64,000 bases of DNA from an uncultured Eubacteriales bacterium (GCA_949283575.1 CASDSU010000035.1:1-64000); one strand, 5' to 3'; positions 45,875-55,193 are shown, counted from the first letter of the stretch. Numbers and translations: made by a program. Notes: generated by a model from the letters alone, not told the origin.

Positions 45875-46369
45875 GTGGAATACGTTCTTTCGGACTATCT
45901 TTACGACGAAGCAGATTACTTTAACGACAGCAAAGAATATCTTGTCGTCGAGGGTCTTGTTGGATATGTTTTTTTGAATATTTTAACAGGAATATGTTGG
46001 GGAGTTTTATGCCAAAGTCTTGATATTGAAAAGTTTAATTATCTTTATATGAATAATGAAAATACAATTTTATTTAACTTAATGCTTGGTATTTTGCTAG
46101 GCCTTGGATATGCATTATCTGAACTTCCAAATAGTTTTCTTAAAAGAAGGCTAGATATTGAACCAGGAAAAACAATTTCAGGATTCAAAAAAATATTTTT
46201 TATTTTCCTTGATCAAGCAGATTCTGTTTTTGGTTGTACATTGGTAGTTGCAATGTTTTATCCAATGAGTATAGTTTTTTACTTAATGTATGTTTTGGTA
46301 GGTAGTGCAACTCATTTGATAATGAATATGTTGCTTTACTTTATGAAATTAAGAAAAAATATGTTTTAA
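45875..46369 (+). CDS. CarS/CDP-archaeol synthase-like membrane protein, 5' end replaced
   Basis: 164 residues from GTG 45875. From about residue 30 it reads as a polytopic membrane protein with the CarS/CTP-transferase-like cytidylyltransferase motif (LPNSFLKRRLDIEPGK ... FFIFLDQADSVFGC). These enzymes activate lipid as CDP derivatives. The usual first membrane segments and the N-terminal half with the DNKTWKG-type motif are missing. Instead the first 25-30 residues (MEYVLSDYLYDEADYFND) use GC-ending codons such as TAC, GAC and GTC, unlike the AT-rich remainder. The boundary is near 45955. It looks like a cassette fused onto a truncated host gene. Confidence 0.6.
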   Translation: MEYVLSDYLYDEADYFNDSKEYLVVEGLVGYVFLNILTGICWGVLCQSLDIEKFNYLYMNNENTILFNLMLGILLGLGYALSELPNSFLKRRLDIEPGKTISGFKKIFFIFLDQADSVFGCTLVVAMFYPMSIVFYLMYVLVGSATHLIMNMLLYFMKLRKNMF

Positions 46370-46384
46370 GGTGGACGGATACAA

Positions 46385-48103
46385 ATGATAATTAAGTTGG
46401 GACAAGATATAAATACTGACGTTGGTAATAAAGCTAAATTTTTAAGTGATATGAAAGCTGAAGGTTTTAATGTGCCGGATGGTATTGTTTTAGATAAAGA
46501 TACGTATAAAAGCGTAATCAAAAATAATAATTTGGATATAAAAATAAATGAATTGCTTAATTCTATTACGAAAGAAAATATACAAGAAATAAGTCAAAAA
46601 ATTTCTGAGAAATTTTTAGATATAAGAATTGAAGATAAGTTAAAAGAAGAGATTAAAAGAAACTTAAATGAAAATAAAAGATATGCTGTTAGAAGTAGTG
46701 GAATGAAAGAAGATTTAGAAAACTTTTCGTTTGCAGGTCAATATGATACTTTATTAAATGTACAAGGAATAAATAATATAGAAGAAGCAATTGTATTATG
46801 CTATAAATCAATGTTTTCTGAAACAGTACTTTCATACTTAATGAATAATAAAATTAAGTTAAATGATTTATATATGTCAGTTATAATTCAGGAAATGGTT
46901 GATTCAGAATTTAGTGGAGTTGTATTCACGTTAAATCCGCTAACTGGAAATGATAAGCAAATGCTTATAGAAATAGCTCCGGGATTTTCTAAAATTCAAT
47001 TATATTTTGGCTATCCTTGTGATATTGAGTTTGCTATAAAAGACAATATTTTATATATTTTGCAGGCAAGAAAAGTAACAAGTATAAAATATATGGATAT
47101 TGAAGATATGTGGTCTACAGCAGATTTCAAAGATGGCGGAGTATCTGCGACTGTATGTTCACCATATATGTGGAGTTTGTATGAATATATATGGGAATTT
47201 ACTTTGAGAAAATTCATGTTAGATTCAAAAATTTTAAAGGAAAGTGATTTAAATAGAAAATTAGGCGATATGTTTTATGGCAGATGTTATTGGAATATGT
47301 CTGTTGTAAAACTTGCGATGAGTCAAGTTGTTGGGTATAAAGAGAGAGAATTTGATAGTGAATATGGTGTTAAAATTAATTATGAGGGTGATGGACAAAT
47401 CACAAAAGTTACACCTGGTTCACTTGTTAAAATTGCCAGAATAGCGCTTGCACAAAGAAAAATTTTAAGAGAGAGAAATACAAATGCTGAGAATTTTTGG
47501 GATAGAAAAGAGAATATATATATTAACGAAGAAGAGACAGCTCAAAAAGGAGCTGAATTTTTATATAATACTCTATTGGGTAGAATTCTTTTAAGATTAA
47601 TTTTTGCTAGTAGATGGTTTTCAAAGAGTCAAGCACTTTACCAAAGTAGTAAGTTGTCAAAAAGAAAAATTAAACCTTTTATTCAAAAGTACAATATTAA
47701 TATGAATTTATATGACAATATTGAGAGATATAATTCGTTTCGTGATTTTTTTCTAAGAAAAAGAAATATAAAAAATGAGATAGATGAAGGGAATCTTAAC
47801 AAGAAGAATTTGTTAGCTATTGCAGATTCTAAACTACAAGTAATCTTTCTAGATGAACAGAGTATATTAAAAATAAAAAATTCTACGTATGATTTGAATG
47901 ATTTATTACAAGATGATAAATTAAGTGAAAAGTATAGGGACGGGACTTGTTTGATATATAGGTTGTCACTTCATGATTATCACAGATATCATTTTTTAGA
48001 TAATGGAAAACTTATATATACAAAATATATAAAAGGAAAACTTCATACTGTTAGGTCGATATCAGGAAAATATAATGTGTATTCAAAAACTTTAGAGAAA
48101 TAA
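46385..48103 (+). CDS. Chimera: PEP synthase/PPDK N-terminal domain fused to phosphatidylserine decarboxylase
   Basis: 572 residues. Residues 1-235 are the ATP-grasp-like PPDK N-terminal domain (YAVRSSGMKEDLENFSFAGQ, SGVVFTLNPLTGNDKQ, ILQARKV). Residues 240-400 continue in the manner of PEP-synthase-like phosphotransferases. From about 405 the sequence becomes a phosphatidylserine decarboxylase N-terminus (EFLYNTLLGRILLRL, KIKPFIQKYNIN, FRDFFLRKR, LIYRLSLHDYHRYHFLDNG). The PEP-synthase swivel histidine domain is absent. The frame ends at 48103 because one A seems missing in the A5 run near 48085; the decarboxylase continues in the next frame. Probably a deletion fusion of two genes. Confidence 0.7.
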   Translation: MIIKLGQDINTDVGNKAKFLSDMKAEGFNVPDGIVLDKDTYKSVIKNNNLDIKINELLNSITKENIQEISQKISEKFLDIRIEDKLKEEIKRNLNENKRYAVRSSGMKEDLENFSFAGQYDTLLNVQGINNIEEAIVLCYKSMFSETVLSYLMNNKIKLNDLYMSVIIQEMVDSEFSGVVFTLNPLTGNDKQMLIEIAPGFSKIQLYFGYPCDIEFAIKDNILYILQARKVTSIKYMDIEDMWSTADFKDGGVSATVCSPYMWSLYEYIWEFTLRKFMLDSKILKESDLNRKLGDMFYGRCYWNMSVVKLAMSQVVGYKEREFDSEYGVKINYEGDGQITKVTPGSLVKIARIALAQRKILRERNTNAENFWDRKENIYINEEETAQKGAEFLYNTLLGRILLRLIFASRWFSKSQALYQSSKLSKRKIKPFIQKYNINMNLYDNIERYNSFRDFFLRKRNIKNEIDEGNLNKKNLLAIADSKLQVIFLDEQSILKIKNSTYDLNDLLQDDKLSEKYRDGTCLIYRLSLHDYHRYHFLDNGKLIYTKYIKGKLHTVRSISGKYNVYSKTLEK

Positions 48104-48362
48104 GCATTTTGCAAACTGAAAATTTTGGTGAAGTTATTCAAATAGAAGTTGGAGCTATGCTTGTTGGAAAAATAACGAACCATAAGTGTGATACATTTTC
48201 AAAATTACAGGAAAAGGGTTTTTTCGATTTTGGTGGTTCAACAATAATTCAAATCTTTTCAAAAGATAAAAAAAAGTTGACAATGATATTCTTGAAAAAA
48301 ATAAGGAAGGGTTTGAAGTAAAAGTGAGAATAGGAATGAAAATCGGAAATATATATAAGTGA
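48094..48362 (+). pseudogene. psd: Phosphatidylserine decarboxylase C-terminal part, out of frame
   Basis: Continues the decarboxylase: REISILQTENFGEVIQIEVG, AMLVGKITNH and FDFGGSTIIQIF. GGST is the self-cleavage site that would form the pyruvoyl group. After the A8 run at 48268-48275 the frame changes again, and the normal ending (LEKNKEGFEVKVRIGMKIG) is found up to TGA 48360-48362. Both breaks are single-base changes in A runs. Confidence 0.75.
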
Positions 48363-48461
48363 ATAATGTGTGAAAAACTTGTTGTTTCTTTAAAAAAGTA
48401 ATAAACTAAGACGAAAAGTTTTATTACTAAGGAACATTTGTTGATTTTTGGGAGGTATATT

Positions 48462-50102
48462 ATGAGCTCGGAGCAAGTTGAAAATGAGAATATCATAGAA
48501 AAAAAGAGAAAAATTGAAAGAATAAAGAAAAAGAAGGGTAAGAAAAAATTAATTATTTTACTTTTGTTGATATTGGGTGTTTTTTTAGTTAGCAGTTATA
48601 TGAAAAATACGGATGGAAATGTTAAAATAAAATTTGATTATGAAGAAGTAATTACTGATAAAGGTGATATCGATGTAATTGTTGAAGGAAAAGGTGTAAT
48701 AGAAGAAAATAGTGTTTATAATATTGTTCCGACAGTAAATGGTGAAATTATAAAGGATAATGTTAACGTGGGAGAATATGTGAATAAGGATGATTTATTA
48801 TATGTAATAGATTCAAAAGACATAGATGCATCGTTATCATCTGCAAAACTTGCTGTAGAACAAGCACAAATAAGTTATAACAACATAAAAAAACAAATTT
48901 CAGATCTTACAATAGTTGCAAACGATACAGGTCATATCAGCGATTTAACGCTTACAAAAGGTACATATGTTACGAATGCAATGCAAATTTGTAATATTAT
49001 TGGAAAGGATCAATATGAGGTAGTATTACAATTTGCAAATCCTAGTGCTACTCCAATCAGAGTTGGAAACAGGGCAACATTAACATATATGTCATATTTG
49101 TCTACAATTGATGGAATAGTTACTAACGTTAGTGATAGAAACTTTTTACTTGCTGAAGGTTCTCAAGTTGTGGAAGTTACAATAAGAGTTGAAACTACAG
49201 GATATAGTTTAGATAATGCACAGGTAAAAGGAACTATTTATACTGATACTGGTTCGGTTATTTCAAGTGCTAATACTGCTCTAATTACTGGTGTGACAAA
49301 TAATATGGTAAAATCAAAAGTTCTTGGAACAGTGAAAGAAGTTCATGTAAAAAATGGAGACTATGTCACTCCTGGAACTATTATAGCCGTTCTTGAAAAT
49401 ACAGACTTACAAACATCTTTAAGTAATGCAGAAATTGCATTAAAAAATGCTAGAAATTCTCTTTCAAATGTAGAGAAACAGTTGGATAATTATTATATTA
49501 CTTCTCCAATTTCAGGAACAATTGCATACAAGAATAATAAGTTGGGTGATATTATTTCAAACTTCAAAACATCATCTTCAAATATAATGGTGACGGTAGT
49601 TGATAATTCAATAAAGAAATTTGCAATGGAAGTAGATGAACTAGATATCGCTAAAGTAAAAGTTGGTCAAGATGTTACAATTACAATTGATGCATTGGAA
49701 GGAAAAGAATATATAGGAAAAGTTGCAAATATTAATACAATAGGAAAAACGAATGCAGGTATTACAACTTATACAGTGCTTATAGAATTAGAAAATCATT
49801 CTGAAATTTATTCGGGTATGAATGTAGATGCAAGCATTCAAATAAGCTCTATAGAAAATGTAATAAGAGTTCCTTTATCTGCAGTTCGAAAAGGAAATGT
49901 AGTATATAAGAAAGTTTCAGATATAAATTATCAAGATGAAGATTCTTCTGTACCAATGGGATATCAAAAAGTTAATGTTGAAATTGGTCAAAACAATAGT
50001 GATTATATTGAAATAATTAGTGGAATAGAAGAAGGCGATATAGTGCTAATTGATAAATTAACGCAATCTGGAATAATAGACTTTAGTCATTTGCAAGGTT
50101 AA
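48462..50102 (+). CDS. MacA/HlyD-type membrane fusion protein
   Basis: 546 residues from ATG 48462 behind GGGAGGT. A lysine-rich cytoplasmic start, one membrane anchor (about 35-52), then a lipoyl-like half (VNGEIIKDNVNVGEYVNKDDLLYVID), a helical hairpin, beta-barrel parts, and a second lipoyl-like copy near 290-320 (GTVKEVHVKNGDYVTPGTIIAVLEN). It is longer than usual because the barrel/lipoyl unit is duplicated. In Gram-positives such proteins link a MacB-like permease to an extracellular substrate. First gene of a three-gene operon. Confidence 0.88.
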   Translation: MSSEQVENENIIEKKRKIERIKKKKGKKKLIILLLLILGVFLVSSYMKNTDGNVKIKFDYEEVITDKGDIDVIVEGKGVIEENSVYNIVPTVNGEIIKDNVNVGEYVNKDDLLYVIDSKDIDASLSSAKLAVEQAQISYNNIKKQISDLTIVANDTGHISDLTLTKGTYVTNAMQICNIIGKDQYEVVLQFANPSATPIRVGNRATLTYMSYLSTIDGIVTNVSDRNFLLAEGSQVVEVTIRVETTGYSLDNAQVKGTIYTDTGSVISSANTALITGVTNNMVKSKVLGTVKEVHVKNGDYVTPGTIIAVLENTDLQTSLSNAEIALKNARNSLSNVEKQLDNYYITSPISGTIAYKNNKLGDIISNFKTSSSNIMVTVVDNSIKKFAMEVDELDIAKVKVGQDVTITIDALEGKEYIGKVANINTIGKTNAGITTYTVLIELENHSEIYSGMNVDASIQISSIENVIRVPLSAVRKGNVVYKKVSDINYQDEDSSVPMGYQKVNVEIGQNNSDYIEIISGIEEGDIVLIDKLTQSGIIDFSHLQG

Positions 50103-50119
50103 AGATAAAGGAGAAACAA

Positions 50120-50803
50120 ATGATTGATTTAAAGGATGTTTATAAGATATATGAAACCGGTGATGTTGAAGTACGTGCTTTAGACGGGATAAGCTTACAT
50201 ATAGATAAAGGTGAATTTGTTGCTATAGTTGGTCAATCAGGAAGCGGAAAATCAACTTGTATGAATATAATAGGATGTTTAGATATTCCGACCGCTGGTG
50301 AATACATATTAGATGGAATTGATGTTAGTACTATGACTGATGATGAATTGTCATATATAAGAAATACAGAATTAGGTTTTATATTTCAACAATATAATTT
50401 GATACAAAAAATTTCTGTTTTGAATAATGTTGAATTACCACTTATATATAAAAGATATCCAAAAGCCGCAAGAAGAGAAATTGCAATGAAAGCTCTGGAA
50501 AGAGTTGGTCTTAAAGGAATGGAAAATAGATTTCCACAACAATTATCTGGAGGACAACAACAAAGAGTATCAATAGCAAGAGCGCTCGCAGGAGAACCAT
50601 CTGTAATATTAGCTGACGAACCAACTGGTGCCTTAGATAGTAAAACAGGTGTTGAAGTTTTGGCGCTTATAAAAAAACTAAATGAAGAAGGAAATACTAT
50701 TATCTTGGTTACTCATGATAATTCAATTGCAGAACAAGCTAAAAGAGTAGTAAGAATACAAGATGGAAAAATTATAGAAGATAGACCAGGTAGGGGTGAA
50801 TAG
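50120..50803 (+). CDS. MacB/LolD-type ABC transporter ATPase
   Basis: 227 residues: Walker A GQSGSGKST (about 38-46), Q loop FIFQQYNLI, signature LSGGQQQRVSIARAL, Walker B VILADEPTGALD, H loop VTHD. It powers the permease encoded immediately downstream (the start follows the stop by one base). AAAGGAG precedes ATG 50120. Confidence 0.93.
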   Translation: MIDLKDVYKIYETGDVEVRALDGISLHIDKGEFVAIVGQSGSGKSTCMNIIGCLDIPTAGEYILDGIDVSTMTDDELSYIRNTELGFIFQQYNLIQKISVLNNVELPLIYKRYPKAARREIAMKALERVGLKGMENRFPQQLSGGQQQRVSIARALAGEPSVILADEPTGALDSKTGVEVLALIKKLNEEGNTIILVTHDNSIAEQAKRVVRIQDGKIIEDRPGRGE

Positions 50804-50804
50804 A

Positions 50805-51989
50805 ATGGATATAGGACAATCTTTTTCACTTGCTGTAAAAAGTCTTATGGCTAGTAAAATGAGAGCGCTTCTAACAATGCTTGGTATAATAATTGGTGTT
50901 TCGGCAGTAATTCTTATATCAGGAATGGGAAATGGTTTAACAAATGAAGTTGAAGAAATGTTTACTAGTTTAGGTTCTAATATAGTGACTGTAATGGCGT
51001 TATATCAAACGGATACAAAATATGTTAACTTAGATAAATTAGAAGACTTTGTTGAAGAAACAAGTGGTATTAAGTATTATGCACCTTATATATCATCAAG
51101 TGCTACAGTTAAAATTAATGGTGAAGGTACGAGGACGACAATATATGGTACTAATGAAGATTATACAAGTATAAGAGATAGAGGAATAGCAAGTGGAAGA
51201 AGTATTCAATATTTAGATGTTGAAAGAGAGCAAAAAGTGTGTGTTGTTGGTTCTCGAGTTGTAACAGAACTTTTCGGAGAAGACGTTACAAATGATGAAC
51301 TTATAGGAAAATATTTAAAAATAAACGGAAACAGTTTTAAAATTGTTGGTATTTTAGAAGAGAAAGCTTCTGGGCTAGCAGGTGGAGACGATGATCAAAT
51401 ATTAATTCCATACACAGTTGCACAAAAAGTTTTTTCTACTCAATATGTAAATAATTTTTATTTTACATATGAAAACGGTGAAGTTTCAGAGGAAGTTATT
51501 GATAAAATAGATAGATTTTTCTATGACGTTTATGATGATGCGGATTATTATTTTATAATGGATGCTCAAAGCATGATGGAAGAAATGTATAATATGTTAG
51601 ATACAATAACTTCAATTTTAGTGGCGATTGCAGGAATTTCACTACTTGTTGGTGGAGTAGGAATTATGAATATCATGCTTGTTTCCGTTACTGAGAGAAC
51701 AAAAGAAATTGGTATTAGAAAAGCGATTGGTGCAAATCAGTGGGATATACTTAGTCAATTTGTTATTGAAGCTATAACAACAAGTGTAATAGGTGGAAGT
51801 ATTGGAATAATTCTTGGAATTTTCTTTACAGGAGTGGCATCAACAGTGCTTGGAATTACAGGAAAGGTAACTTTGTTTTCAGTGTTAATTGCAGTTGGAA
51901 TATCATCATTAATAGGAATTGTATTTGGTTATTTGCCAGCTAAAAAGGCTGCAGAGATGCATCCGATTGATGCGTTAAGACATGAATAA
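50805..51989 (+). CDS. MacB-type ABC transporter permease
   Basis: 394 residues from ATG 50805; GTG 50796 overlaps the end of the ATPase gene. An N-terminal membrane helix (about 25-45), a large extracellular MacB domain, then three helices with the FtsX-domain pattern (GGVGIMNIMLVSVTERTKEIGIRKAIGA). With the two preceding genes it should export a peptide, lipid or drug by mechanotransmission. The substrate is not evident. Confidence 0.92.
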   Translation: MDIGQSFSLAVKSLMASKMRALLTMLGIIIGVSAVILISGMGNGLTNEVEEMFTSLGSNIVTVMALYQTDTKYVNLDKLEDFVEETSGIKYYAPYISSSATVKINGEGTRTTIYGTNEDYTSIRDRGIASGRSIQYLDVEREQKVCVVGSRVVTELFGEDVTNDELIGKYLKINGNSFKIVGILEEKASGLAGGDDDQILIPYTVAQKVFSTQYVNNFYFTYENGEVSEEVIDKIDRFFYDVYDDADYYFIMDAQSMMEEMYNMLDTITSILVAIAGISLLVGGVGIMNIMLVSVTERTKEIGIRKAIGANQWDILSQFVIEAITTSVIGGSIGIILGIFFTGVASTVLGITGKVTLFSVLIAVGISSLIGIVFGYLPAKKAAEMHPIDALRHE

Positions 51990-51997
51990 ATATAAAA

Positions 51998-52036
51998 AAA
52001 AGACCTACAGTTTTTAACTAAACTGTAGGTCTTTTG
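51998..52036 (+). terminator. Terminator of the MacAB-like operon
   Basis: AAAAGACCTACAGTTT and AAACTGTAGGTCTTTT pair perfectly around a short loop. The next 230 bases hold no gene that I can see. Confidence 0.9.
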
Positions 52037-52272
52037 AAGTTAAAGCCTACGGAAATAAGAGATTGGCTAAAAAAATACGAAAAATTAAATTAATAAAAAA
52101 AATAAGTATACGTAATATGTGTACCCGTAGTATTGGGCTGAATTGCATAACCCTTGCAATAAGCGAATTTTAGCTTAAATATTGTAGTGCTTTTGAATTT
52201 ATGGTAAACTTTTACTGTAGTATAAATGATAAAAAATTTGTAAAATCAACAAATGAAAAAGGGGGAAGAAAT

Positions 52273-53223
52273 ATGAAGAAAAAATTATTAGCAATATCAT
52301 TAGTAACAATTGGATGTTTATATGGGGTATTGGCCGCAATAATTATTTTAGCATTTGCAATCGCTGATCTTCCAATATCGAATGGTATTTTATTAAGCTT
52401 AATTATATTAGTTGTTCAATTTTTAATTGCACCATGGATGAATGATTTTGTTTTTAAATGTTTTTACAAAACAGAATTTGACCATGAGTTACCAGAATAT
52501 TTGAAAGAATTTATAACAGAATCGTGTAAAGTACATAATATGAAATATCCAAAGATTGGCTTCATAGATGATGGTAGCCCTAATGCGTTTACTTATGGTA
52601 GAACGAAGAATGATGCCAGGGTAGTTATAACGAGGGGGATTTTAGAATTATTAAATGAAGAAGAAGTTAAAGCTGTTGTTGCGCACGAACTTGGTCATGT
52701 GGTTCATTATGATATGATGTTTATGACTGTTGCACAAGTTGTACCATTATTATTGTATTATGTGTATGAAATTCTTTTAGAAAGAGGTAGTAAGTCATCA
52801 AGTAACAGTGATGATAATGATTATGGAGCTATAGTTGGATTAATAGCATATATTCTTTATATCTTAAGTCAGTATGTTATTTTATGGCTTTCTAGAACGA
52901 GAGAATATTATGCGGATAGTTTTTCAGTAGAAGAAACAAAAAATCCAACAGCTTTGGCAAATGCACTAGTTAAGATTGGGTTTGGATTGTCGGCAGGTAA
53001 TAAGGACGGCAAAGGAAAAAGTAGAGTTTCAGAAGGAAATGCTCTTGGCATTAGTAACTCAAAAACCTCAAAAGGAATGGCAATTGGATCGTATAACAAT
53101 GGTGGTGTATCTAAAGAGAATATAATTAATGCAATGAAATGGGAAAGATGGAATGTATGGGCTAAATTGCAAGAATTAAATTCAACACATCCACATATCA
53201 AAAAGATTGTTAGCAATCTCTGA
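52273..53223 (+). CDS. M48 family metalloprotease (HtpX-like), 3' broken
   Basis: 316 residues from ATG 52273 with AAAGGGGG upstream. Two N-terminal membrane helices, zinc motif HELGH in VVAHELGHVVHYD with the third ligand in SRTREYYADSFSVEE, and further helices between. The protease core is complete. At STHPHIKK the frame is lost (53205-53215, A5 run); the natural continuation RLLAISDRCEEYGQ lies in another frame. The core could still fold, but the C-terminal membrane and accessory domain is detached. Confidence 0.8.
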   Translation: MKKKLLAISLVTIGCLYGVLAAIIILAFAIADLPISNGILLSLIILVVQFLIAPWMNDFVFKCFYKTEFDHELPEYLKEFITESCKVHNMKYPKIGFIDDGSPNAFTYGRTKNDARVVITRGILELLNEEEVKAVVAHELGHVVHYDMMFMTVAQVVPLLLYYVYEILLERGSKSSSNSDDNDYGAIVGLIAYILYILSQYVILWLSRTREYYADSFSVEETKNPTALANALVKIGFGLSAGNKDGKGKSRVSEGNALGISNSKTSKGMAIGSYNNGGVSKENIINAMKWERWNVWAKLQELNSTHPHIKKIVSNL

Positions 53224-53696
53224 TAGATGTGAAGAATATGGACAGTCTCGATATATTGAGTTTAACGAGAAAAAGCAAGAATCATATGTAGATGATTTCT
53301 TTAAAGAGTTATTAATAGCATCTGCGCCTGCACTTATTTCAATTATTGTTTTAATAGTTTGCTTCATTATTCCTGAAAATATACTTATGGTTTTAGGATT
53401 TGGAGGAATTCTATTTGTATTGTCATTATTTGTTCAATTAGGATATACACATAAAAATAAAGGATACACAGAAACAAATGTTGCAGAATTACTTAGTGAA
53501 GTTAAGGTTTCTAATGTTACGAGTATTCCTTGTATTCTAAAAGGAAAAGTTATTGGTAGAGGTAATCCGGGATGTATATTCAATGGAAGTAGACGGTAAG
53601 GTGAAAAAATGTCATACATATAAAACGGTTAAAGTCTTTTATGGCATTCTTATGATTATGGCGTTAGTAGCTGTAGTATCATCATTTTTAGTATAA
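53207..53696 (+). pseudogene. C-terminal accessory domain of the M48 protease, with internal deletion
   Basis: Starts with LAISDRCEEYGQSRYIEF, has two membrane helices and GKVIGRGNPGCIFN, then stops at 53597-53599 just after CGG (53594-53596). In the +1 frame the usual tail (VDGKVKKCHTYKTVKVFYGI) runs to TAA 53694-53696. About 80-100 residues normally found between these parts are absent, so this is an internal deletion that also shifted the frame. Confidence 0.7.
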
Positions 53697-53742
53697 ACAT
53701 GATTTTACTAAATCAATATTACAAGTAATGGAGGGATATATT

Positions 53743-54370
53743 ATGAGTAAAAAAGAGAAAAAAGAAATAGAAAAAAAAGAATTTACATCCGCGATGTTTC
53801 TTAAGAATTTTATTGTTGTTGAATTAGTTATTTTGTATATAGTTTTGATAGTGGGTGATGCTTTTTCTACTCCGGAACTATCAAGATTAGTTACTAGATT
53901 TGTACCTGTTGGAATTGTTGCTTTTATATCAACATTTTTAGTAATTAGAAGCAATGCAAAGAAGTGTAAAAAAACAGAAGAAGAAAGCGTAAAAAGGAAT
54001 ACATTAATAGCTCCTGTTATTGTTGCTGTAATATTGTTAGTATATGGTTTATATAGTGTAGAGTCTAATGTTCAGTCAATAAAAGATAGCTATTTTTTCA
54101 GACGGAGATAATGAAACACTAAACAAAATAATAAAAACAGCTTCTGGTCAAGCAAGACAGAGCTGGATGATAACAAGTGTCATATATTTAGTAGCTGCAG
54201 AATTATCAGTATTTATGACTAGAAAAAAAATATATTCATGGCTAAAAGATGTGGATGATTTTGAAACTATAAATGGTGAAGTTGAAAATGAAGTTTTGTC
54301 ACCTGTTAATAATATGGAAACTGAAGAAAAAAATGTATCTGCAATAAACAATATTAAATGGGATTTATAA
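53743..54370 (+). pseudogene. Unknown four-helix membrane protein, frameshifted
   Basis: ATG 53743 follows GGAGGG. The first part has a charged lysine/glutamate start and three membrane helices (about 20-43, 53-72, 88-105). It stops at 54109-54111 just after CGG (54103-54105). One base on, the frame continues with ETLNKIIKTASGQARQSWM, a fourth helix (TSVIYLVAAELSVFM) and an acidic tail to TAA 54368-54370. Together they make about 209 residues. A T6 run (54092-54097) next to the break is an equally good place for a one-base insertion. No family recognised. Confidence 0.65.
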
Positions 54371-54392
54371 GAATATTATAATATTATAAAAC

Positions 54393-54425
54393 AAAAAAAG
54401 TCCATGAAAAATCATGGGCTTTTTT
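54393..54425. terminator. Bidirectional terminator
   Basis: AAAAAAAGTCCATGA and TCATGGGCTTTTTT pair around a short A loop; it ends both the preceding host gene and the converging orphan cassette E. Confidence 0.85.
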
Positions 54426-54438
54426 CGTGAATGTGAAC

Positions 54439-54684
54439 TTACGATTTGAGGATTTGAAATATAGTGTTTTGCACCATTCTATGTCTGCGGCGAGCGTCTT
54501 CATCGGCTCGTTGTCGCCTGCGTCTTTCTTCTTCTTCACGCCTTCTACGTCTTTGCTGTTCTTGTTGCCAGCGCAGTTTCCTGCATTGATCATACTTATC
54601 CCTAATTATTGCTATGTCAGACTGAATAAGCTCTTTCTGAGTGTCAGTGAGTTCTTTGTATCTATCAACAGTCTCCTTAAACAA
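54439..54684 (-). CDS. Orphan cassette protein E, arginine-rich C-terminal part
   Basis: 81 residues if started at TTG 54684, but no ribosome site is present. The frame is open upstream (YESYDTFVSPIINKPASPGN), joining the preceding orphan ORF across a -1 shift near 54750-54765. It holds a coiled region (VDRYKELTDTQKELI) and a striking run of Arg/Glu (QQRRRRREEEERRRR). Best read as the C-terminal third of the protein that starts at 55193. Confidence 0.5.
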   Translation of the reverse strand: MFKETVDRYKELTDTQKELIQSDIAIIRDKYDQCRKLRWQQEQQRRRRREEEERRRRQRADEDARRRHRMVQNTIFQILKS

Positions 54685-54713
54685 GCTTTCGTTTCCCGGT
54701 GAAGCGGGCTTGT

Positions 54714-55193
54714 TTATAATAGGTGAGACGAAAGTATCATAGCTTTCGTATCTATTTTCTTCTGTTCTTCAGCAATATCAAAATCAAGTTGAGCGTCTAT
54801 ATCGGGATAAATAAGCTCTAGTCGATTGAGCTTATTAAGACACTCGTTAAGATGACGGGTTGCTAAAGAATAATTATTCTGACTCTCTGTAAGCTGAGAA
54901 GAGAGAGAATCGATTTGCTTGACGTGTCGATCCTTAACGTTCTTATGAAAGCCTAATTCTTGAGACATCCGCTGCATTGTGGCTCTGGCTCTTCTGATTT
55001 CCTGACCATAACGTTCTTGTAGTTCTTCCTTCTGATTGAGGGTGTAAAAAAGAAGTCCAGAGATAGCTATGAAACTGATGAAAGAGATCAAACCGGCCAC
55101 AAAAAGAGATGTTGTGAAAAGCCCAATCATGTGAGTGATAGCACTGATTCCAACGATTACGTACAGAAGTGCTACAAAGAAAACGCGTCTCAT
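54714..55193 (-). CDS. Orphan cassette protein E, membrane and coiled-coil part, GC-richer than host
   Basis: 159 residues from ATG 55193 with GAGGAG on the minus strand. Two membrane helices (about 3-25 and 30-52) are followed by a long coiled coil (about 55-140). The last dozen residues are probably out of frame; the real continuation is the arginine-rich part downstream, for about 250 residues in all. Codons are GC-richer than host genes. It has a perfect promoter and its own terminator, like the other cassettes. Function unknown. Confidence 0.65.
   Translation of the reverse strand: MRRVFFVALLYVIVGISAITHMIGLFTTSLFVAGLISFISFIAISGLLFYTLNQKEELQERYGQEIRRARATMQRMSQELGFHKNVKDRHVKQIDSLSSQLTESQNNYSLATRHLNECLNKLNRLELIYPDIDAQLDFDIAEEQKKIDTKAMILSSHLL

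Noticed and set aside
52037-52272. Possible riboswitch upstream of the M48 gene
   Set aside because: I could not match any aptamer class and saw no expression-platform hairpin; the stretch contains no gene I can support.
53743-54111. An intact protein ending in Phe-Phe-Arg-Arg-Arg
   Set aside because: The adjoining frame continues with a coherent membrane helix and tail, so the early stop looks like a frame break.
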